Below, piece by piece: positions 16,823 through 26,183 of a DNA stretch of 64,000 nucleotides. The notes beneath the pieces are model-generated. The model did not search any database, had not been told where the DNA came from, and worked only from the letters and a program-made list of their open reading frames with translations. The stretch comes from Agriterribacter humi (GTDB lineage Bacteria > Bacteroidota > Bacteroidia > Chitinophagales > Chitinophagaceae). The stretch lies in assembly GCF_009192765.1 (NCBI RefSeq), contig NZ_VOHQ01000015.1, positions 1 through 64,000 of the forward strand. The letters run 5' to 3'. Position numbers and translations under genes: made by a program. Position 1 is the stretch's first letter. Every line of letters begins with the position of its first letter.

Positions 16823-16950
16823 GCAAAAAACCAAATTACAAAAAACAAGATCCAAATAAAATATAAATTCAAAAAATCAGAAAACGAAAATTCCGAATTC
16901 CGAAGCGAAATGCAATCATAAACCACAAACCATAAATTATAAAATCTGAA
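16823..16950. repeat. Intergenic repeat mosaic, copy C
   Basis: It lies in the 359-bp gap between the converging acyl-CoA dehydrogenase and carbonic anhydrase genes. AT-rich words shared with other copies include CCAAATTACAAAAAACAAGA, CCGAATTCCGAAGCG and GAAGCGAAATGCAATCAT followed by AAACCACAAACC. The GC-rich hairpin part is absent. The left part of the gap (16650-16800) carries GTCAGCGGTTAGC/GATCAGC-type words also scattered through other spacers, but no gene. Confidence 0.55.
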
Positions 16951-17004
16951 GAGTATTCATTTTATCGTTAGTAGTAACTTACCTGATCGCTGATACCCCA
17001 AAAA

Positions 17005-17655
17005 CTACCGCTTCCAGTTGGTGTCGGTAAGGTTATAGATCTCCTGTATGTCACGCAGTATTTTTTCGAAGTCGAGCTTCAGATCTTTAAGCAAACCGGT
17101 TTTTAAATCAAAAACCCAGCCATGTACGACGGGGTAGCCTGTTCTTACATACTCCTGCTGCACGCTTGCTAATTTAATTACGTTTACGCACTGCTCCTGC
17201 ACATTCAGCTCAACCAGCCGGTCGTACCGCTGTTTGTCATCCGTTATAACGTTCAGTTCTTCTTTATGCAGGCGGTAAACGTCGCGGATATTTCTTAACC
17301 AGGGATTAAGGATACCCATGTCTTTGGGTTGCATGGCGGCTTTTACGCCACCGCAGTTATAATGGCCGCAAACAATAATGTGCTTAACATCCAAGTACCG
17401 CACACCATAATTGATTACTGCCATTACATTTAAATCTGTTGCGCATACCAGGTTGGCTATGTTGCGGTGCACAAACACTTCGCCCGAGTCGAGCCCCATG
17501 ATCTCATTCGCAGGCACGCGGCTGTCGCTGCAACCAATATAGAGATATTCCGGGTTTTGATCAGAGGCCAATTTTTTAAAAAAGTCAACATCCAAAGCGG
17601 TTTTAGAAGCGACCCATTTCCTGTTGTTTTCAAAAATCTGTTCGTAAGTGGTCAT
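17005..17655 (-). CDS. can: Beta-class carbonic anhydrase
   Basis: A 216-residue enzyme interconverting CO2 and bicarbonate. All zinc-site residues are present in the standard spacing: C42 and D44 in YIGCSDSRVPANEI, H98 and C101 in VCGHYNCGGVKAA. Length and numbering match E. coli Can closely. The middle segment includes QEQCVNVIKLASVQ and the C-terminal beta segment VHGWVFDLKTG. It lies downstream of, and on the same strand as, the YebC gene, separated by 41 bp, and could be co-transcribed with it. Confidence 0.95.
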   Translation of the reverse strand: MTTYEQIFENNRKWVASKTALDVDFFKKLASDQNPEYLYIGCSDSRVPANEIMGLDSGEVFVHRNIANLVCATDLNVMAVINYGVRYLDVKHIIVCGHYNCGGVKAAMQPKDMGILNPWLRNIRDVYRLHKEELNVITDDKQRYDRLVELNVQEQCVNVIKLASVQQEYVRTGYPVVHGWVFDLKTGLLKDLKLDFEKILRDIQEIYNLTDTNWKR

Positions 17656-17696
17656 GTTAAATAAAGGCGCATTGGCAGGCTATGCCTGTCTTCTGC

Positions 17697-18419
17697 TTAT
17701 TGTAAGTTGTGAAATACTTTCTGTACATCTTCGTCCTGCTCCAGGCGGTCTACGAGCTTAAACACTTCCTGCGCCTGTTCTTCGGGCAATTCCACCGTAG
17801 TGGAAGGAATCCATTCCACTTCGGCGCTAATAGGTATAATATGCTTTTCTTCCAGCGCTTTTTGCATATTGCCAAAATCTGTAAAGCCTGTTCGCAATAC
17901 CAATACGTCCTCACCATTGTCACCAGTGCCTTCACCCAGCTCTTCCAGTCCATAATCAATGAATTCCAGTTCAAGCTCCTCCGCATTCAGCCCTTCCGGC
18001 TTCAATTTAAATACGCCCATTTTTTTAAACTGGAAAGCTACGCTACCACTGTTTCCCAAAGTGCCGTTGCCCTTATTAAAATGCGATTTTACATTGGCTA
18101 CCGTACGCACATGATTATCTGTTGCGGTCTCCACCAGCACAGCTACACCATGCGGGCCGTAGCCTTCATATAATATTTCTTCAAAATTTTCCATTTCCTT
18201 GCCCTGCGCTCTTTTAATAGCTGCTTCTACCCTGTCTTTGGGCATGTTCACACTTTTTGCATTTTGCATACAGCGGCGCAAAGCGGGATTGGTGCCAGGA
18301 TCAGGTCCCCCGGCCTTAACGGCAATGGCTATTTCTTTTCCAATACGGCTGAACTGTTTTGCCATGCGATCCCAGCGGGCAAACATGGTTGATTTACGTA
18401 CTTCAAATATTCTTCCCAT
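17697..18419 (-). CDS. YebC/PmpR family regulator
   Basis: A 240-residue cytoplasmic protein of the YebC/TACO1 family. The N-terminal part has the family's basic signature ([22 protein letters not shown] and [19 protein letters not shown], with [16 protein letters not shown]). The acidic middle and C-terminal halves follow the usual three-domain layout. Members have been described as transcription regulators and, more recently, as factors that help ribosomes through difficult sequences such as proline runs. Flanked by the YbjQ gene upstream (49 bp) and carbonic anhydrase downstream on the same strand. Confidence 0.93.
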   Translation of the reverse strand: MGRIFEVRKSTMFARWDRMAKQFSRIGKEIAIAVKAGGPDPGTNPALRRCMQNAKSVNMPKDRVEAAIKRAQGKEMENFEEILYEGYGPHGVAVLVETATDNHVRTVANVKSHFNKGNGTLGNSGSVAFQFKKMGVFKLKPEGLNAEELELEFIDYGLEELGEGTGDNGEDVLVLRTGFTDFGNMQKALEEKHIIPISAEVEWIPSTTVELPEEQAQEVFKLVDRLEQDEDVQKVFHNLQ

Positions 18420-18467
18420 TGATATCGTTGATTGTTTAACTGGTTGATTTGGTGATTGGTTGATTGG

Positions 18468-18788
18468 TTAAACATATTTTACCGCGGTTCCGCTGGCAAT
18501 AACCATCAGCATGCTTCCACCGCTGCCTATGGTTTCAAAATCAAGGTCAATGCCCACCACCGCATTTGCGCCTAAACGCTGTGCTCTTTCGGTTAGCTCC
18601 TCCATTGCTTTTTGCCGGGCCTCATCCAGTACCTTTTCGTATGTGGCGCTGCGTCCGCCAAAAAAATCACGCAACCCGCCCATAATATCTTTCAAAAAAT
18701 TAGCTCCTATAATTACCTCGGCCGAAATAACGCCCAGATACTGTTCAATCTTTTTCCCTTCTATATTCGGCGTAGTTGTGCAAAGCAT
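18468..18788 (-). CDS. YbjQ family protein (UPF0145)
   Basis: A 106-residue protein with the YbjQ pattern. It has TTTPNIEGKKIEQYLGVISAEVI at the N terminus, IMGGLRDFFGGRSATYEKVL in the middle, and the ANAVVGIDLDFETIG and GTAVKYV strands at the end. YbjQ proteins form pentamers and were once called heavy-metal-binding, but their function remains unclear. The length is typical. It is the first gene of a small minus-strand run with YebC and carbonic anhydrase. Confidence 0.9.
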   Translation of the reverse strand: MLCTTTPNIEGKKIEQYLGVISAEVIIGANFLKDIMGGLRDFFGGRSATYEKVLDEARQKAMEELTERAQRLGANAVVGIDLDFETIGSGGSMLMVIASGTAVKYV

Positions 18789-19023
18789 TTTAAATTATTT
18801 TAGCGTTGCAAATGTAAGATAATGGAGTGAAAATGTTTGAGGGTGCACGCATTTCTGCCCAGATATCAAATATCCGGGAAATTATCGGCCATGTGAACAA
18901 ATCCATTATCATTTTCCCAAAAATGTAAATCTGCATACCTTCAGTTTTTAAAATTTTGATTGATTTCAGGCTAAAAAAATACATCTGAAAAACATTACAC
19001 GAACAGTCTGGACCTTATCGCTG

Positions 19024-20193
19024 GTGAGTTTGTTTACAGATACCGCCAGTGAAATGCTCTATCCTGTACTACCCATCTATTTACAATCTATCGGGTTTTC
19101 CATTGTACTTATTGGCGTTCTTGAAGGTGTAGCGGAAGCAACTGCAGGGATAAGCAAAGGATATTTTGGAAAACTTTCAGACAATTCATTCAAAAGAGTG
19201 CCATTTGTACAAATAGGTTATGCTTTAAGCGCTATCTCTAAACCCATGATGGCAATTTTTACTTACCCACTCTGGATATTTTTTTCGAGAACCATTGATC
19301 GTTTGGGTAAAGGAATACGAACCGGTGCAAGGGATGCCATTTTATCGGACGAGGCTACCCCGGAAACCAAGGGCAGGGTATTCGGGTTCCATCGCTCCAT
19401 GGATACTTTTGGCGCTGTATTAGGTCCATTGCTGGCACTGCTGTTTCTTTATTTTTACCCCGGGCATTACAAAACTTTATTTTACATCGCTTTTATACCA
19501 GGGATAATTGCCGTTCTTACATCATTATATCTCAAAGAAAAAAATCCGCCTGTTCAAACAGCCAAAGCTACGCCCCCTTTTTTTTCATTCCTGAACTATT
19601 GGAAAAAAAGCCCGCAAATCTATCGCAAAGTGGCTACAGGGCTTTTGGTATTTACTCTTTTCAACAGCTCAGATGTATTTTTATTATTGAAAGCAAAGGA
19701 GGCAGGGTTAAGCGATATGCTTGTAATTGGCGTATATATTTTTTACAATCTTATCTATGCTTTATTTTCCTTTCCATTAGGCATTATAGCAGATAAAGCA
19801 GGGTTAAAGAAGATGCTTATTTTCGGACTTTTTATATTTGCCACAGTATATTTTGCCATAAGCCATTTCAGTAATTTTTATATACTGGCAGCTATTTTTT
19901 TTCTGTATGGAATATACGCGGCGGCAACAGAAGGTATTTCGAAAGCCTGGATCAGCAATATCACCGCCAAAAAGGATACAGCCACGGCTATTGGCACTTA
20001 TGCCGGCTTTCAAAGCATTTGCACCTTGTTAGCGAGCTCTTTGGCCGGCTTATTCTGGTACCGGTTTGGAGCAAGTGTAACTTTTATTATAACAGGAACA
20101 GCAACACTATTGGTTATCCTGTATTTTTTATTTTATGTGAAGGACCGCGAATCCAAAAATATAATGCATCAGCAAAATGACAACGGGAAATAA
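19024..20193 (+). CDS. MFS transporter with a non-standard or lost start
   Basis: About 390 residues and roughly eleven to twelve hydrophobic helices of the major facilitator superfamily, with the MFS loop DRLGKGIRTGARDAILSD after the second or third helix and the GRVFGFHRSMDTFGA segment. The GTG at 19024 is the best recognisable start. However, homologous-looking sequence continues upstream in frame (KNITRTVWTLSLVSLFTDTA) to a stop at 18961-18963 without any ATG, GTG or TTG. The true first helix therefore seems to start at an ATA or CTG codon (18979-18987), or an ATG has mutated. The substrate is unknown. Confidence 0.8.
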   Translation: MSLFTDTASEMLYPVLPIYLQSIGFSIVLIGVLEGVAEATAGISKGYFGKLSDNSFKRVPFVQIGYALSAISKPMMAIFTYPLWIFFSRTIDRLGKGIRTGARDAILSDEATPETKGRVFGFHRSMDTFGAVLGPLLALLFLYFYPGHYKTLFYIAFIPGIIAVLTSLYLKEKNPPVQTAKATPPFFSFLNYWKKSPQIYRKVATGLLVFTLFNSSDVFLLLKAKEAGLSDMLVIGVYIFYNLIYALFSFPLGIIADKAGLKKMLIFGLFIFATVYFAISHFSNFYILAAIFFLYGIYAAATEGISKAWISNITAKKDTATAIGTYAGFQSICTLLASSLAGLFWYRFGASVTFIITGTATLLVILYFLFYVKDRESKNIMHQQNDNGK

Positions 20194-20269
20194 ACAAAAA
20201 GATGAAGCGTAAAAAGAATAAACATGCTGTTTAAATTAGAAAATACCCGAATCGTCCTACCTTAGCATT

Positions 20270-20551
20270 ATGAGTGAACTTTCCATGGGTGATGCATTGA
20301 AAATGTTTCTTAAGAAAAGCAGGCTGAAAGGAAACATGCAGGCCATGCAGATAACGGATATATGGGCCGAACTGATGGGTAAAACGATTGCCCGGTATAC
20401 CGATAAGATACAGATCATGAACCGCACTTTATTTATCGCTACATCCGTGGCTCCTCTTAAAAATGAATTGCTCTTTCAGAAAGAGAAAATTATTCAAAGA
20501 GTGAACGAAGCCCTTGGCGAAAACCTTATTACAGAAATTGTGATCCGGTAA
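20270..20551 (+). CDS. DUF721 (DciA-like) protein
   Basis: A 93-residue protein with the DUF721 layout. It has an N-terminal helix with SMGDALKMFLKKSRL, then ITDIWAELMGKTIARYTDKI and the strand-helix pattern LFIATSVAPLKNELLFQKEKI, ending ENLITEIVIR. DciA-type DUF721 proteins recruit or load the replicative helicase DnaB in bacteria lacking DnaC. This short version contains the core but no extra domain. It is convergent with the CBS gene, their stops one base apart. Confidence 0.85.
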   Translation: MSELSMGDALKMFLKKSRLKGNMQAMQITDIWAELMGKTIARYTDKIQIMNRTLFIATSVAPLKNELLFQKEKIIQRVNEALGENLITEIVIR

Positions 20552-20552
20552 C

Positions 20553-20987
20553 CTACACCGAATGAATATAACTATGCAACTGGTCTATGGTTTCCTGCTG
20601 CGCAAGGATGGTTTCTTTTACAATATCCAGCACCGAAATGACCCCATAAAATTCGTTGCTTTTGAATACAGGCAAATAGCGGATATTATGCGCTGTCATT
20701 ATACTCATGCATTCTTCAAGCGTATGTTCGGGAGTAATCCGGGGTAAATGTTCCAGCATAATTTCACTTACAGGCGTTTCACCCGATGATTTCCCCAGCA
20801 ATATCACTTTACGGGCATAATCTCTTTCTGTAGCCAGCCCGCAATATTTTCCTTCACTATCCACTACGATCACCGATCCTATATTTTTTTCCGACATGAT
20901 CTTCAGGGCTTCCAGTACAGAAACATCCGCATCAATGGTAATGTTGTGATGGCCTTTGCGTTTAAAGATGTGTGCAACCGTTCGCAT
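20553..20987 (-). CDS. Tandem CBS-domain protein
   Basis: 144 residues starting MRTVAHIFKRKGHHNITIDA; a longer start at 21035 adds an unlikely N terminus. Two CBS modules cover almost the whole protein: the first around SVLEALKIMSEKNIGSVIVV and the second around TLEECMSIMTAHNIRYLPVF, ending in LDIVKETILAQQ. CBS pairs bind adenosine nucleotides and often sense energy state. No enzymatic domain is attached and no regulated partner is adjacent. The stop lies one base from the stop of the converging DUF721 gene. Confidence 0.88.
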   Translation of the reverse strand: MRTVAHIFKRKGHHNITIDADVSVLEALKIMSEKNIGSVIVVDSEGKYCGLATERDYARKVILLGKSSGETPVSEIMLEHLPRITPEHTLEECMSIMTAHNIRYLPVFKSNEFYGVISVLDIVKETILAQQETIDQLHSYIHSV

Positions 20988-21262
20988 AATGCAAGTTTTA
21001 GTTAAAAAAATAATATGGATACGGATATGTTTCAAAAGATACGATAAAACCCTGAAACCCGGAAAATTTGATCATTACGGAGCAATCGTTTAAAGATAAT
21101 ACAGCGGCCAGCCATGTTACATCATTTGTAGTTTCCCGGAATGCTTAAAATATCAGCAAAAAATATTGTTGACATACAATAACTTCCGAGGCTGTAAGTT
21201 AATGTACATAGTGACTTTTGAAGAAAGACCAAAGTATAATAATCCAATACCTGTTGATAGTA

Positions 21263-22951
21263 ATGAGAAACCATTTCCTGTTCGTTTCATTGGTGGTTTG
21301 TGTGCAGTTCAGTACCGCAGGCACGGGTCCGCAAAAAACCATGAATGTATATGGCGTTCCTGCCGGGGTAAATTACAGGAGCGACAACCAGCCCCGTTCA
21401 ATTCTACCAGCCAGCATTGCAATTTCGGAGGCATTTCCTGCTGAAGATCAGGGCCTTTTGTGGGCGATAGGCAACAATACCATTGGCAGTGATCAAACCA
21501 TTTGCTATAATAGCGCTCCTGTTGCTTTAACAGGAAGCGTACCTACAGGCGGAAACGGGAGCTTTAGCTTTCAGTGGCAAAGTAGCACTGTTTCCGGGAG
21601 CACCGGATTTGTGGATATAGATGGGGCAACAAGCCAGGGATATAGTCCGGGGCTTTTAACCCAAACCCACTGGTACAGAAGAATAGTACATTCCGGCGCG
21701 GAAAGCAATATTTCGGCCGCTGTACAAATTGCTGCGGATCCCCTGCCGCCTGCAGCCATAAGCTATGACCAATCGCCTTATTGCGGAACCGGCACAGCCA
21801 CTGTAACCCAAACCGGCCAGCCGGGCGGCACTTACAGCGCTTCTTCCGGACTATCCATTAATACTGCCACCGGGGTGGTAAATCTTGCTGCAAGCAAACC
21901 CGGATCTTATACCGTTAATTATACCTTTAGCAGTGGCGCATGCACCGGCACAGTTACCACCAATATAGATGTGGGCGACCCCCTGCTTATTATTACCAAT
22001 CCTTTACCGGTATGCGGATCACCTACGGCAGATATTACAGTATCATCTATTACTCTGGGCAGCACCAATGGCTTAACCTATCGTTATTTTACGGATGAAA
22101 CAGCTACAACAACACTTGATAATCCCGCTGCTGTTACCGCAAGCGATACTTTTTATATACGGGGAACCAGTGCAAGCGGCTGTTTAACAGACGTTGAACC
22201 CATAGTAGTTGTGCTTAATGACCAGCCGGTTATTAGCACTGATGATACGGTTGTAGCCTGTAAGGGCTTGCCGGTTACCCTAACAGCATCTTCGCCGGGC
22301 AATGAAATAACATGGCAGAATATAGGACCCGGAAATAGCATTGTTGTGCAGCCGGTTGTCAACAGCATGTATAAAGCAATAGCCGTAAATGAATCGGGTT
22401 GCACAGATACCGCCATTGTAAATGTACAGGTGCGGGATTTTTCCATTTCCCTGAAAGCCAATCCCAGCCCCATGCTCATTGGTATACCTGCAACACTTAC
22501 TACTTCAGCCAATGCCAATTATGAAGTAATTGGCTGGAAACCGGAAATATATTTCAGCAATCAAACCGCAAACACGCAGTCGCTTATTATTAATGATACC
22601 ACGGGTACGTTTTATGTTATTGCGAGATCGGAAGATGGTTGTATAGACACAGCGAATGTGAAAACAGCAGTTGATAACAAAGACTTTTTTATACCCAATG
22701 CATTTACGCCTAACAGGGATGGCAGAAATGACATATTTAAAGTGTACGGATCTTCGGTAACAGCAGCGGAAATAAAAATATACAATCAATGGGGCGCTAT
22801 GCTTTACGAAACAAAAGACAATGAAAAAGGTTGGGACGGAACGCATAAAAACAATCCGCAACCGGTAGGCTTGTATGTATACGTAGTTAAGGTTCGATTA
22901 TCCAATGAAGATACATTCATTAAAAAAGGTACTATCCGGCTGATAAGATAA
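21263..22951 (+). CDS. Surface protein with a gliding-motility C-terminal (T9SS type B) domain
   Basis: A 562-residue exported protein. Starting at ATG 21263 gives a signal peptide (NHFLFVSLVVCVQFSTAG); a TTG 15 codons upstream is less likely. The body has several Ig/PKD-like repeats rich in T, S and G with paired cysteines (ICYNSAPVALTGSVPTGGNG; DQSPYCGTGTATVTQTGQPG). The C-terminal ~90 residues carry the gliding-associated domain: FIPNAFTPNRDGRNDIFKVY, IYNQWGAMLYE and PQPVGLYVYVVKVRL. Such domains send proteins through T9SS and anchor or release them at the cell surface. It starts an operon with the PorP/SprF-like and PorE-like genes, which presumably support its secretion. Confidence 0.92.
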   Translation: MRNHFLFVSLVVCVQFSTAGTGPQKTMNVYGVPAGVNYRSDNQPRSILPASIAISEAFPAEDQGLLWAIGNNTIGSDQTICYNSAPVALTGSVPTGGNGSFSFQWQSSTVSGSTGFVDIDGATSQGYSPGLLTQTHWYRRIVHSGAESNISAAVQIAADPLPPAAISYDQSPYCGTGTATVTQTGQPGGTYSASSGLSINTATGVVNLAASKPGSYTVNYTFSSGACTGTVTTNIDVGDPLLIITNPLPVCGSPTADITVSSITLGSTNGLTYRYFTDETATTTLDNPAAVTASDTFYIRGTSASGCLTDVEPIVVVLNDQPVISTDDTVVACKGLPVTLTASSPGNEITWQNIGPGNSIVVQPVVNSMYKAIAVNESGCTDTAIVNVQVRDFSISLKANPSPMLIGIPATLTTSANANYEVIGWKPEIYFSNQTANTQSLIINDTTGTFYVIARSEDGCIDTANVKTAVDNKDFFIPNAFTPNRDGRNDIFKVYGSSVTAAEIKIYNQWGAMLYETKDNEKGWDGTHKNNPQPVGLYVYVVKVRLSNEDTFIKKGTIRLIR

Positions 22952-23983
22952 ATGAATGTAATGAAGCACTATAAATTTTTTGCGATGAAAAAAGGCATAT
23001 TTCAAATATTATTCACCATACTGATGGGCATATGTGGCTGGCATAGCAAGTGCTATGCACAGGTAGATCCGCACTTTTCGCAATACTTTATTCAGCCTAT
23101 GGCGCTAAACCCGGCGCTTACCGGGGCCATTGAAGGCGATTACCGGGTATCGGCAGTATGGCGCAGCCAGTATGGCAACACCTTCTCAACCAAAGGCATA
23201 TCCGCAGAAATGCCCACCAGTAAAAACATTAACCTTGGCGTTAACCTGCTAAATCAATCTTCTGCCGATAAAGCCTATAACTATACCAATGCTTACCTGA
23301 GCATAGCCTACACGGGTGTACGGTTTAAAGATCACTACGTGGCAATGGCCATGCAGGCAGGTATGCTGAACAGGAGCTTTAATGTAAACAAACTGCAATT
23401 TGGTGAACAATGGGTATCGGGCATCGGGTATGATCCTTCGGCTCATTCATCAGAGGTATTTCAGAAACCAAATGTATTTTCCTTTGATGCCGGTGCAGGA
23501 CTGGTTTACTACGATGCCACTGCAGATAAAAAAATAAACCTCTTTGGAGGATTTTCTGCATTCCATATTACACAACCCAAAGACCCTTTCATTTCCGGAG
23601 GCGATAAACAGTCATTGCCTGTACGTTACAGTTTGCATGCAGGAGCAAGAATTATCCTATCCGACCTGTTAAATATTGTACCCAATGTATTGTACATGCG
23701 CCAGGGCGAAACAGAAGAAAAAATGGCAGGAGCTTATGTGCAGGTAAATGCCAGCGAGCAGGTTGACCTGATGTTTGGAGCGAACCTCCGTTTCCAGGAT
23801 GCGATTGCACCTTTTGCAGGATTTTATTACAAAGGCTTCACTGTGGGCATGAGCTATGATACCAATGTATCAACCAAAGACGCTATGGAAATGAACAGGA
23901 ACAGCATTGAAATATCGCTTTCGTATACGTGGTGGCGAAAAAACAGCATGAAAACAAAACCTTTTTATTGCCCCCGTTTTTAA
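22952..23983 (+). CDS. PorP/SprF family outer-membrane protein
   Basis: A 343-residue barrel with the PorP/SprF pattern: DPHFSQYFIQPMALNPALTG just after the signal peptide, SAVWRSQYGN, and a strand-rich remainder ending LSYTWWRK. These proteins sit in the outer membrane and are needed for secretion or surface attachment of T9SS cargo with type B C-terminal domains, usually the gene next door, as here. The ATG directly follows the previous stop (TAA-ATG). The ATG at 22985 gives a more typical signal peptide and may be the true start. It is the middle gene of a three-gene unit. Confidence 0.93.
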   Translation: MNVMKHYKFFAMKKGIFQILFTILMGICGWHSKCYAQVDPHFSQYFIQPMALNPALTGAIEGDYRVSAVWRSQYGNTFSTKGISAEMPTSKNINLGVNLLNQSSADKAYNYTNAYLSIAYTGVRFKDHYVAMAMQAGMLNRSFNVNKLQFGEQWVSGIGYDPSAHSSEVFQKPNVFSFDAGAGLVYYDATADKKINLFGGFSAFHITQPKDPFISGGDKQSLPVRYSLHAGARIILSDLLNIVPNVLYMRQGETEEKMAGAYVQVNASEQVDLMFGANLRFQDAIAPFAGFYYKGFTVGMSYDTNVSTKDAMEMNRNSIEISLSYTWWRKNSMKTKPFYCPRF

Positions 23984-24010
23984 AAACAAAGGCATACAAA
24001 TAATAATCAT

Positions 24011-26050
24011 ATGCACAAAAACAGCAGGCACCTGGTGAACAGAAAAACTTTTTTATTGTTGGGCAATGCCACAGCAATCCTCTTTTTTTTGGTTTGCACT
24101 TTGGTGGTGACTGCTCAAAATGACAGTCCGGGCTATTATACCAAAGGGGAAGCATTGTTTAAGCAGAAAAAATATTATGAAGCCATACAGTATTATGAAA
24201 AATACCTGAACACTGAAATAAAAACAACGCCACGCTCACAGCCTTTTGCAGTAAAAAAGAAAGCGCCCGGAAAATCAAATCTTAATATTCACAATGAAGT
24301 GGTTTACGGCCTGGCGGAAAGTTACAGGATGATCAATAATTATACCCTGGCGGAAAAATGGTATAAGGAAGCGATGTCATTTTCCAGGAAAGCGTATCCT
24401 GCCTGCCCCTACTGGTATGGCGTTTCATTGCGTGCCAATCAAAAATACGAAGAAGCATTTAATGCGATCACTGCTTTCAGGGAATCTTACACTAAAATGG
24501 ATGAATTGCTGGTGGGCGCAGATAAAGAACTGGAAAATCTCAAATTCATAAGGGAACAATTGTTAGAAGAAAAGGATGGATTTTTTGTAGAAAGAAAACA
24601 AATGCCGGTAAATACCTCATCTTATGCACTATCGGTTTCACAAACAGATCGTGTTGTTTATACTGCTGTGCATGAAGATAAAACGAATGACCTGTATGTT
24701 GCCCGGTTGTATGAAGCGGGCCTGCAAGATGGCGCTACAGGAAAAACGAAAATGATTGAATTAGACGAAGCGCCGGGCATTCATAATGGCATGGCTGCAT
24801 TTTTAAAAGAAGGCAAAAAAATATTCTTTACCCGGTGGATGGTAAACAGCGGGGTTACCACCTCAGCCATTTACAGCTCCGATAAAACGGATACCGGCTG
24901 GACAAAGCCTGTACCCTTACCCGAACCAGTAAATATGGAAGGCTCAAACAGCGGGCAGCCTTTTATTACAGCAGATGGAAAATATCTTTTATTTTCTTCC
25001 GACCGCGAAGGAGGCATTGGCAAATATGATGTCTGGTACACGCCGCTGGATACCAACGGTAATGCGTTGCTGGTTGCCAATGCAGGTAATATTGTGAATA
25101 CAGCCGGAGATGAAGTGTCTCCCTCCTATCATTATACCAGCCGGTCGCTTTTGTTTTCGAGTAACGGGCATGTAGGTATGGGTGGTTATGATATTTTTTC
25201 CGCCAAAGGAGATTTTCAACTATCCAACTGGGATAAACCTGTAAATGCCGGCAAACCCATTAATTCATCCAAAGATGATCTGTATTTTATAAGCACCGAT
25301 GAAGATAACCTTTGGAATACCGGCTGGTTAAGTTCGGACCGGGCAACGGATTGTTGTCTTGAGCTTTTTGCTGTGCGCCAGGATAACGCGCAATATGTAT
25401 CCGGTTCGGTTACAGACTGCAATAGCCGCCAGCCTTTGCCGGGCGTAGCGTTAACCATAAAAGATCCAAAAGGCGGAAAAGTATTGCTGAGACAGCAAAC
25501 CGGCAGCGATGGTTACTATAGCTTCGAACTGAAAAATACTTCCCGCTTTGAAATTACAGCGGAAAAAGACGGATACAATCCTGCGATTGAAAGTTACAAA
25601 GTATATTTTGATGCCGGAACAGACAGCGTAAATAACAACAACATATGTCTCTCTTTAATAACACCACCTGTCGCAAATGCGGGAGGATATGATTTGAGCG
25701 AATCAGCCACTTTGGCCAAATTCTCTTTTAACCAGTCTGCTTTGGGAAATTCATCCTTTTATGAATTGGACTCGCTTGCGGCATTGATGCACCAATTTCC
25801 TTCCGTCACCATTGAAGTGGGTGGTTATACCGATGGCAGGGGCTCGGAAGCCTATAACTTAAAGCTGGCACAAAAACGGGTAGATGCCTGTATCCGTTAC
25901 TTAGTTAAAAAAGGCATCCGCAAAAACCGGCTCGTGGGCAAAGCATACGGCGAATGCTGTCCGCTTGAAGCTGAAAAAATAAATGGCAGGGATAATCCTA
26001 TGGCGCGTGAAAAAAACCGAAGGGTGGAATACAGGGAGGTGAAAAAGTAA
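24011..26050 (+). CDS. PorE-like OmpA-family protein (TPR, propeller, OmpA domain)
   Basis: A 679-residue envelope protein. After an N-terminal export segment (about residues 14-35), residues 40-180 carry TPR-like helices (YYEAIQYYEKYL, YTLAEKWYKEAM). A beta-propeller of PD40-like repeats follows (FITADGKYLLFSSDREGGIG; SRSLLFSSNGHVGMGGYDIFSA). A carboxypeptidase-regulatory-like domain comes next (GSVTDCNSRQPLPGVALTI). The protein ends in an OmpA peptidoglycan-binding domain (VTIEVGGYTDGRGSEAYNLKLAQKRV). This order matches PorE, which ties the T9SS to the cell wall. It is the last gene of the operon with the CHU_C-type protein and PorP/SprF-like barrel. Confidence 0.9.
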   Translation: MHKNSRHLVNRKTFLLLGNATAILFFLVCTLVVTAQNDSPGYYTKGEALFKQKKYYEAIQYYEKYLNTEIKTTPRSQPFAVKKKAPGKSNLNIHNEVVYGLAESYRMINNYTLAEKWYKEAMSFSRKAYPACPYWYGVSLRANQKYEEAFNAITAFRESYTKMDELLVGADKELENLKFIREQLLEEKDGFFVERKQMPVNTSSYALSVSQTDRVVYTAVHEDKTNDLYVARLYEAGLQDGATGKTKMIELDEAPGIHNGMAAFLKEGKKIFFTRWMVNSGVTTSAIYSSDKTDTGWTKPVPLPEPVNMEGSNSGQPFITADGKYLLFSSDREGGIGKYDVWYTPLDTNGNALLVANAGNIVNTAGDEVSPSYHYTSRSLLFSSNGHVGMGGYDIFSAKGDFQLSNWDKPVNAGKPINSSKDDLYFISTDEDNLWNTGWLSSDRATDCCLELFAVRQDNAQYVSGSVTDCNSRQPLPGVALTIKDPKGGKVLLRQQTGSDGYYSFELKNTSRFEITAEKDGYNPAIESYKVYFDAGTDSVNNNNICLSLITPPVANAGGYDLSESATLAKFSFNQSALGNSSFYELDSLAALMHQFPSVTIEVGGYTDGRGSEAYNLKLAQKRVDACIRYLVKKGIRKNRLVGKAYGECCPLEAEKINGRDNPMAREKNRRVEYREVKK

Positions 26051-26183
26051 GATGGTAAGAGGTAATCAAGGAGTGTAGGTAAGCCAATCAACAAACCAAC
26101 AATATAGGGGGTTACAAATTTGATATTGCCGGTTATACCAATAGCCGTTCGTTCTTATTATTAACCAACTCAAAAACATTGTC

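Noticed and set aside
17709-18173. Plus-strand ORF of 154 codons
   Set aside because: Antisense to yebC, which has clear family signatures across the whole span.
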